From the NCBI GenBank assembly GCA_032622095.1, contig CP136068.1:118533509-118597508 (forward strand): a DNA stretch of 64,000 bases, written 5' to 3'. Every line of letters starts with the position of its first letter. The first letter of the stretch is position 1. The notes under the pieces are model-generated. The model worked only from the letters and a program-made list of their open reading frames with translations. It was not told the DNA's origin and did not search any database. The position numbers and the translations under genes were made by a program. This document shows positions 59,086 through 64,000 of the stretch, piece by piece. Source of the DNA: Siphonodentalium dalli (lineage: Eukaryota > Mollusca > Scaphopoda > Gadilida > Siphonodentaliidae).

Positions 59086-59394
59086 ATACATGTAGCCACA
59101 GTGGTGTTTGGATTGGGACTTCACATACCGGATGTGGCGGCCGTTGTTTTCGTCGAAGTTCTAAAGACAATTCTGAATCTCTGGCATGAGATAGATAGTG
59201 CGGGGAGAAGCGGTGAGAAATGTATAGCAGTCAGTTATCCGTATAATAGTTCGCTGATAGAGGACAAATCGTCAGAGGAGATGCACCTCGTTAAAGTTCA
59301 TACTTGTTATAGCTTGGACGAACATAATGTCCTATTTCAAACTGGACTCGATTTCCTCGCCAAATGTGGCGCCGTGAGCCATCACCTCAGTTGA
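59086..59394 (+). pseudogene. RecQ-like helicase fragment (C-terminal motifs V-VI)
   Basis: The frame reads ATVVFGLGLHIPDVAAVVF, then LKTILNLWHEIDSAGRSG and EKCIAVSYPYNSS. It follows the RecQ-family order 'AT-A-FG-G---PDVR-VI-----P-----Y-QE-GRAGRDG----A-L-Y'. The arginine finger region has decayed: QE-GRAGRDG became HEIDSAGRSG, losing the first glycine-arginine pair. The end at TTGAG TGA-type stop follows AVSHHLS. No ATPase motifs I-IV were found upstream. Fragments of this kind often come from transposon-linked or processed RecQ copies. It is likely a pseudogene, but a diverged exon is possible. Confidence 0.5.
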
Positions 59395-59424
59395 GTGCTT
59401 TAATCCGCATGTCGACGGACGTAC

Positions 59425-59590
59425 GAGAAAGAAAAATGACAGAAAGAATGAACGAAAGAAGGCGATGGAAGAAAGAAAGTAGAAGAAATGAGAAATAGAA
59501 ATGACGAAGAAAAGACAAAGAGAGAACGAGAATAGAAGTTAAGAGAAGAGAAGGAAGAAAAGCAAAGATAAAAGATAAAAACAGAAGACT
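59425..59590 (+). repeat. Purine-rich GA/A tract
   Basis: About 165 bases almost free of pyrimidines on the plus strand (gaaagaaggcgatggaagaaag, agaagagaaggaag). A minus-strand frame of low complexity (Leu/Phe/Ser) crosses it and is not a gene. Confidence 0.85.
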
Positions 59591-60106
59591 TTTTTTTATA
59601 TTGTAGCTCAACCTGGTGAAGTCAAGTTTGCTATACGTACATGCATTGTTAGCACTGGCCAAGTAAAATGCTATTTCACTTCATATATGTTGTAGAAACA
59701 AACCACTCTATTATGCCTTTATAGCGAAACTGTATAGCCAGATAATAAACCCAAAATTTCAGTTGTGTATGTTATTTATTCAAAGAAAAGGGTATTTGTA
59801 TGTTTGAAATAAGATTAAAATAAAATGTTGTTGTGGTCCGAAAGCGGTAACATTCTTTAACAAACAAACAAAATCCTCATTATGTATCACTGAACATGTG
59901 TCTAAATTTGAGCAACAGTGTAATTGACACTCGAATGGTCGCTAATTGTCGCCGGTTGATCTGACCCGAAACTGCTGGTCAAAGGTCACTCACCTGTGCT
60001 CAAAATAGAACATGGAAAATCCAAGGTTGAGAAGCCATTTTATAAACATTGAAACTTAATGAATAACAAATGTGTTTTTATTGATATACTATGATCTTTT
60101 TCTTAG

Positions 60107-60124
60107 GAATTTCGTTGACACATG
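60107..60124 (+). CDS. Candidate 18-bp micro-exon before the STING exon
   Basis: A pyrimidine-rich tract (atgatctttttcttag) precedes GAATTTCGTTGACACATG and a consensus donor gtaagt. In phase 1 it is open and would add six residues (centre I-S-L-T-H); phase 0 meets TGA. It sits 323 bases before the STING exon, which also enters in phase 1. Splicing signals are good, but the length is tiny. Confidence 0.35.
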
Positions 60125-60350
60125 GTAAGTGACATTTTTTCCCTTCACATTGGCACCATTTAATTGCAAAATATAGTTTTCATGTCTAATTACGCATTAT
60201 AACTCAGATCCAGGACGCCACCTCTGTGGTGAACATTAGACATCGTACACTGAATATAGCAACGTCGTTAAGCCTAGTCAGCATTTATCATTTGATTGAT
60301 AACAAGTTTATATGGCTACCCGGCGACCAATATTGTTACTTAAACGTTTA

Positions 60351-60447
60351 AACTTTCCACATTCCCTGTCGCTTCATTGATTGAAATATGACATGTCCTC
60401 TCACATTTGAGCTACATTGTCATTGATACTTTCATGTTCTCTTTCAG
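60351..60447 (+). repeat. Intron end before STING exon, block shared with 519-612
   Basis: aactttccacattccctgtcgcttcattgattg...gtcattgatactttcatg is followed by the acceptor ttctctttcag. The same block occurs upstream of the CARD exon at 672. Confidence 0.5.
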
Positions 60448-60543
60448 CTGATGAAGATGTAAAGACTTGCTTGTCACATGGTGACATTGCTCATGGTCTG
60501 GCATGGTCCCACTACACAGGATATATAAGAATGATCGGACCTG
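60448..60543 (+). CDS. STING1: STING cyclic-dinucleotide-binding domain, first exon of the domain
   Basis: The acceptor ttctctttcag and donor gtgagt bound 96 bases entered and left in phase 1. The peptide DEDVKTCLSHGDIAHGLAWS continues HYTGYIRMIGPG. HGLAW-S-x-Y-x-GY, followed by a hydrophobic helix and proline, is the diagnostic start of the STING ligand-binding domain, whose first long helix dimerises and lines the cyclic-dinucleotide pocket. Compared with human STING, the serine (162), glycine (166) and the ring-stacking tyrosine (167) are kept; tyrosine 163 is histidine. No transmembrane-coding exon was seen upstream. Instead CARD-like exons lie on the same strand, so the product may be an invertebrate-type STING with an N-terminal signalling domain. 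The following LBD exons (arginine-bearing lid, tail) were not found before 64000. Confidence 0.8.
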
Positions 60544-62160
60544 GTGAGTCAATCCCAATAGCTCCCAGACCTGAGAATTAGAAATTAAAATTGTCCATTA
60601 AGAAACCATTTCTATTCCCATTTTAAAACAAGTTTTATTATGTATTCGGTCTGGCTAACGTTAGTCCGTCCATTCAGAGTTAGGGACTTTTGATAGTACC
60701 TGGGCTCAATTTTTGTGTCACTGCAATGTATTAATGATGGCATGTTCATGATATCACTGCCTCCCGGATAACATTTCGGAATGCTCTCATGATCAGAATT
60801 TGGTAACGGTCCGATGATTTATAATGTAGTTTTGCCCATTTTTGTCCCGCAAAATATCTTCAGAGAACTGTTATAATCAGCACGTCGATCCATATATCCA
60901 GTTCATAACTGTTAAAGTAATGATATTAGATCAGTATCAAATCGTAGAAATCTCGAATCGAAATGAATTCAAATTTCAAATCGTTGGTCGTTAACTGGAA
61001 CATACAACACTGGATTCTACAAATTTTACAAGGTCTGCATGTATACTGTAGCTAGGTTTCCATTTCAATTCTCAATCTGATGTTTTTTTTCATACGTGTG
61101 CTAACATCTACTATATGCTACTTTCATCACGAGGTGCATGCCTAATCAGATCTTCTGGCATCCATCTATTTAAATGACCAGACACTTATTGAGTGTATCC
61201 CATAAATAAAGTCCAAGTTATAAAATACAATATAAAGACTGAGTACATGCAGAACTATGTCGACTTTCTATCTACCAAAATTGCGACAGGCTTCCGTATA
61301 ATTATAACTGTTATGTCACGTGACATGTGTGCAAGGATTCTCTCGGTTGGCACACGGAAAGCAGCCACAGGTCAAATGGTATTGCAATTGTATGTGTACC
61401 CATGTCATTGTATGATACACATAGTGTTGACGTCCGAATTAACCCGTCCGTCTGTTAGGCCCCTGCGAATATTCGATATTCGTTTTGTTATTCGATTCGA
61501 CATCGATACTCGATTCCAAATCGATTTGGCTTTGGATCGACGAATGGTAATTTCGAATACTTCAAACCAGTTAATGCATTAATCGGTAATCTATATGTAG
61601 ATATGTTGTCTTTTCATTATTAGTTTGATTGTGTTTGCTCAGTTCTGACTTGGAGTGACAGTTTTATCAAACGCCCGTTTTATTTTTGAGATAGCCGTGA
61701 AAGTGTAGCTCTGCAATGACAGAGAGGGGCATCTCCTATTCCGCGTTTTGAATCGATACGGTGTGGAATTTCCCATTAGTGACGTCATTCAATTCCGTAA
61801 TTTATTCTGTGTATGGAAACAAAATTGAATACTATAGAGCATTCAGGGCTGCTATCAGTTTATCATGTCAGGGGCTTCAGGGGGTCCAAGACAGGAGGCA
61901 ACACAATTGTCAGATAACACTGAAACAAATAAGCACTGCAAAAATAATGTTCACCTATCCAAAATGGGAGATGTTGTTAATACTTGGTGTGGATTATTGC
62001 CAGAACCCAAGTTTCCACAGTGTGCAACCATTGTCATGGTTGATTGAAATTTCGGGCCACTGAGAGCTTTAGTTTACATTGGAGGTTATGGATTTTAGCG
62101 TCCAAGTTACTTGTAAGACATTGTATTGTGTGAAATAAAATTTTACTGAGGGTTACTTAC
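60544..62160. other. Presumed STING intron
   Basis: AT-rich non-coding sequence. The frame at 61865-62047 (MSGASGGPRQEATQLSDNTE...) is open but lacks a strong acceptor and a recognised motif. At 61460-61530 an 'atattcgatattcg...attcgattcgacatcgatactcgattc' run is a simple-repeat-like segment. Confidence 0.5.
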
Positions 62161-62164
62161 TGAT

Positions 62165-64000
62165 TTTAGCTCACCTGAGACGAAGTCTCTGGTGGAGTTA
62201 TAGTCATCACTCCTCGTCCGTCGTCCGTCCGTCCATCCGCCCATCGTCCGCCCGTCCGTCCATCCGTCCGTCAACAATTTATTGAACATCTTCTCCTCTG
62301 GAACCATAAGACCGAATGGGTTCATATTTGGTGTGAATGTTCCCTATGTAACTCCCATTCAGATTTGTTCAAATTAGATCACTGGGTCGAATAGTTGCGA
62401 AGCCAGGGCCATAACTCTTTCCCACCATAGTAATTATTTTAAACATCTTCAGAAAGATAAGATCGAACGGTTTCATGTTTGGTGTGGATGTTCCCTTGGT
62501 GACTCACATGCAGATTTGTTCAAATGAGTTCACTTTGTGAATTAGTTGCAAAGCCAGGGCCATAACTCTTTCCCTACATAGTAATTCTTAAAATGACTTA
62601 TTCTCAAATACCATCAGGCCATATGGGTTCATATTTGGTATGAAGGACCCTTGGGTGACTGGGGTTCAGATTTATTCAAATCAGCTCAATGGGTCAAATG
62701 TGGGCGGGGCTAGGGACATAACTCCAAAAACATATTTTTTTAGATTTAACTCTTTAACCAAAGAAAACAAGAAAACAAATTATATATTAAAAAATAAAAG
62801 AATATTTAAAAAAACATTGGAAATTGTTTTTTTTATTAAAATATTTAAAAAAAAGGAAAATATGTATTTAACTCCATGATCAAGTATATAGTTAATTATA
62901 TAAATACTGTTTAACATTTTTTGAAAATTGAAAAACTAATGCCATTACATTCAAATTAACTGCTTCTGCCACCCTGGTCCCAAAAATATTATTCACTCAA
63001 ATTCTTGACTGATAATCATTAATAAGAAGCATTTACTTTGGCTCTAACTGTATGCAGGGTATGCCTACACATGTCAAGTGAAATCTGACATTTTTATAAA
63101 CATTCCCTGGAGGTCATTAATTCCCAATTACAACAACAATCTATCATATGTATTGTTCAAATCTTTCAACAGGACGTTTAACACTCCCACATTCACCACC
63201 TCACCAGAACATATTTGGCAAACTTGAAAAGTGTCCGTTGAAAGAACTACCAGCTCTATTTAGCTCATATTTAATATTGAGGCTCATTTGGTGATTGGGA
63301 TTCAGATTTGTTCAATCAGGGTCACCAAGTGAAGTGTGTGCAAGGCCAACTACATTACTCTTATTATTATTAATTCATGATATGTCTTTTATGCAAGAAC
63401 CTACTGGCCTATTTTGCTTATATTTGGTATGAAATTACCTTGGGTGACAGATATGTGAAACTGGGATCATAAAGTCAAATTAGGGCAGAGCCAGAGACTA
63501 TTTCACTCCATAGTAATTCTTAAAATATGTTTGCAAGAATTAGTTGGCTTATTTGGCATGGAATGTTATTGTTTGACTGAAATTCAGGTTTTAAAAAAAT
63601 GGGGTCATCTGGTCAAATATGGGCCAAGTGCAGGACAGTTGCTCTCTTAATATGCTTCTTTCACAGGACCATCAGGTCTATTTTACTGATATTTAGTATG
63701 AATGGTTCTTTGGTGTTTGGGATTCAAATTTATTTCGATGGGGTCACCGGGTTAAATAGGGTGGGACCAGGGACATAACTATATGTCTATATTAATTATT
63801 AAAATGTGTTCTGAAGAGAGATTGGACTATTTAGCTTACATATAGTATGGAGGATCCTTTATTGACTGAGATTCAGATTTGTTAAAATGAATTCAACCTG
63901 TCAATACATGGCGGAGCTATGGGGAGTTAACACTTTTGTGTCTTAAAATCATTGAAATACCAAATTCATTAAAACATCTACCTTGGAACCACCTGACTGA
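62165..64000. repeat. 'ctgagacgaagtctc' dispersed repeat, long copy with internal units
   Basis: Begins ttagctcacctgagacgaagtctctggtgg and a (cgtccgtccatc)n run at 62212-62275. Then come degenerate units of about 155-175 bp: 'aagccagggccataactctttcc...gggttcatatttggtatgaa..acccttgggtgactggggttcagatttgttcaaa'. Unit anchors 'ccataactcttt' lie at about 62410 and 62569; later units (62700 to the window end) are more diverged. It continues beyond the window. Shares the family with 40087-40700. Confidence 0.75.

Noticed and set aside
59387-59662. Minus-strand frame rich in Leu, Phe and Ser
   Set aside because: It is a translation of a polypurine tract.
61865-62047. 60-codon frame MSGASGGPRQEATQLSDNTE...
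   Set aside because: Weak acceptor, no donor and no recognised family. It could be an exon but cannot be supported.

Overview
The window reads as nuclear DNA of an animal, most likely a mollusc and probably a bivalve. It is AT-rich, has very few long open frames, contains GT-AG exon candidates separated by kilobases of repeats, and carries a transposon mix (Helitron-like minisatellite elements, CR1/Jockey-type LINEs, Polinton, DIRS, piggyBac, PIF/Harbinger MITEs). It also carries the 'ctcacctgagacgaagtctc' repeat that I associate with lophotrochozoan genomes. The taxonomic call is inference. No bacterial-type operon, CRISPR array, rRNA or tRNA gene was recognised. The host signal of most interest is a series of short plus-strand exons. 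Two homologous exons (672-822 and 32888-33047) encode the C-terminal half of a RIG-I/MDA5-type CARD. One exon (60448-60543) encodes the start of a STING cyclic-dinucleotide-binding domain, with the HGLAW and GY motifs. Two candidate micro-exons (39515-39556 and 60107-60124) lie between them. All of these can be joined in splice phase 1, so one large CARD-containing STING gene with introns bloated by transposons is possible. Separate neighbouring immune genes cannot be excluded. The missing first half of the second CARD and the rest of the STING domain were not found. Layout: 1-460 dispersed repeat; 672-822 CARD exon; 1041-2352 two head-to-tail Helitron-like copies with 122-bp minisatellites; 4300-9529 an old repeat domain; 9530-13801 a decayed LINE inserted into that repeat; 13969-14779 a PIF/Harbinger MITE; about 15100-19050 a strongly decayed Polinton/adintovirus-like relic with integrase and capsid-type genes; 20080-20340 a 27-bp minisatellite; 20383-25250 a second LINE (minus strand), split by a 1.2-kb piggyBac derivative with TTAA target sites; 27000-28400 a DIRS relic; 31244-32538 a second copy of the PIF/Harbinger MITE; 32888-33047 the second CARD exon; 35200-37990 an array of short perfect palindromes in both orientations with a MITE inside; 40750-41332 a TTAA MITE; 41774-41902 a long hairpin; 43355-44066 another Helitron end; 44022-57420 a nearly identical 6.7-kb tandem duplication; 57350-57740 a ~180-bp satellite; 59086-59394 a RecQ-like helicase fragment; 60107-60543 STING exons; and 62165-64000 a common dispersed repeat. 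Transposon coding regions here are mostly broken by stops or frameshifts. The nesting gives a partial order of events: old repeat, then LINE and MITE insertions, with the piggyBac arriving after the second LINE. The 6.7-kb duplication carries almost no substitutions and looks recent, unless it is an assembly artefact.
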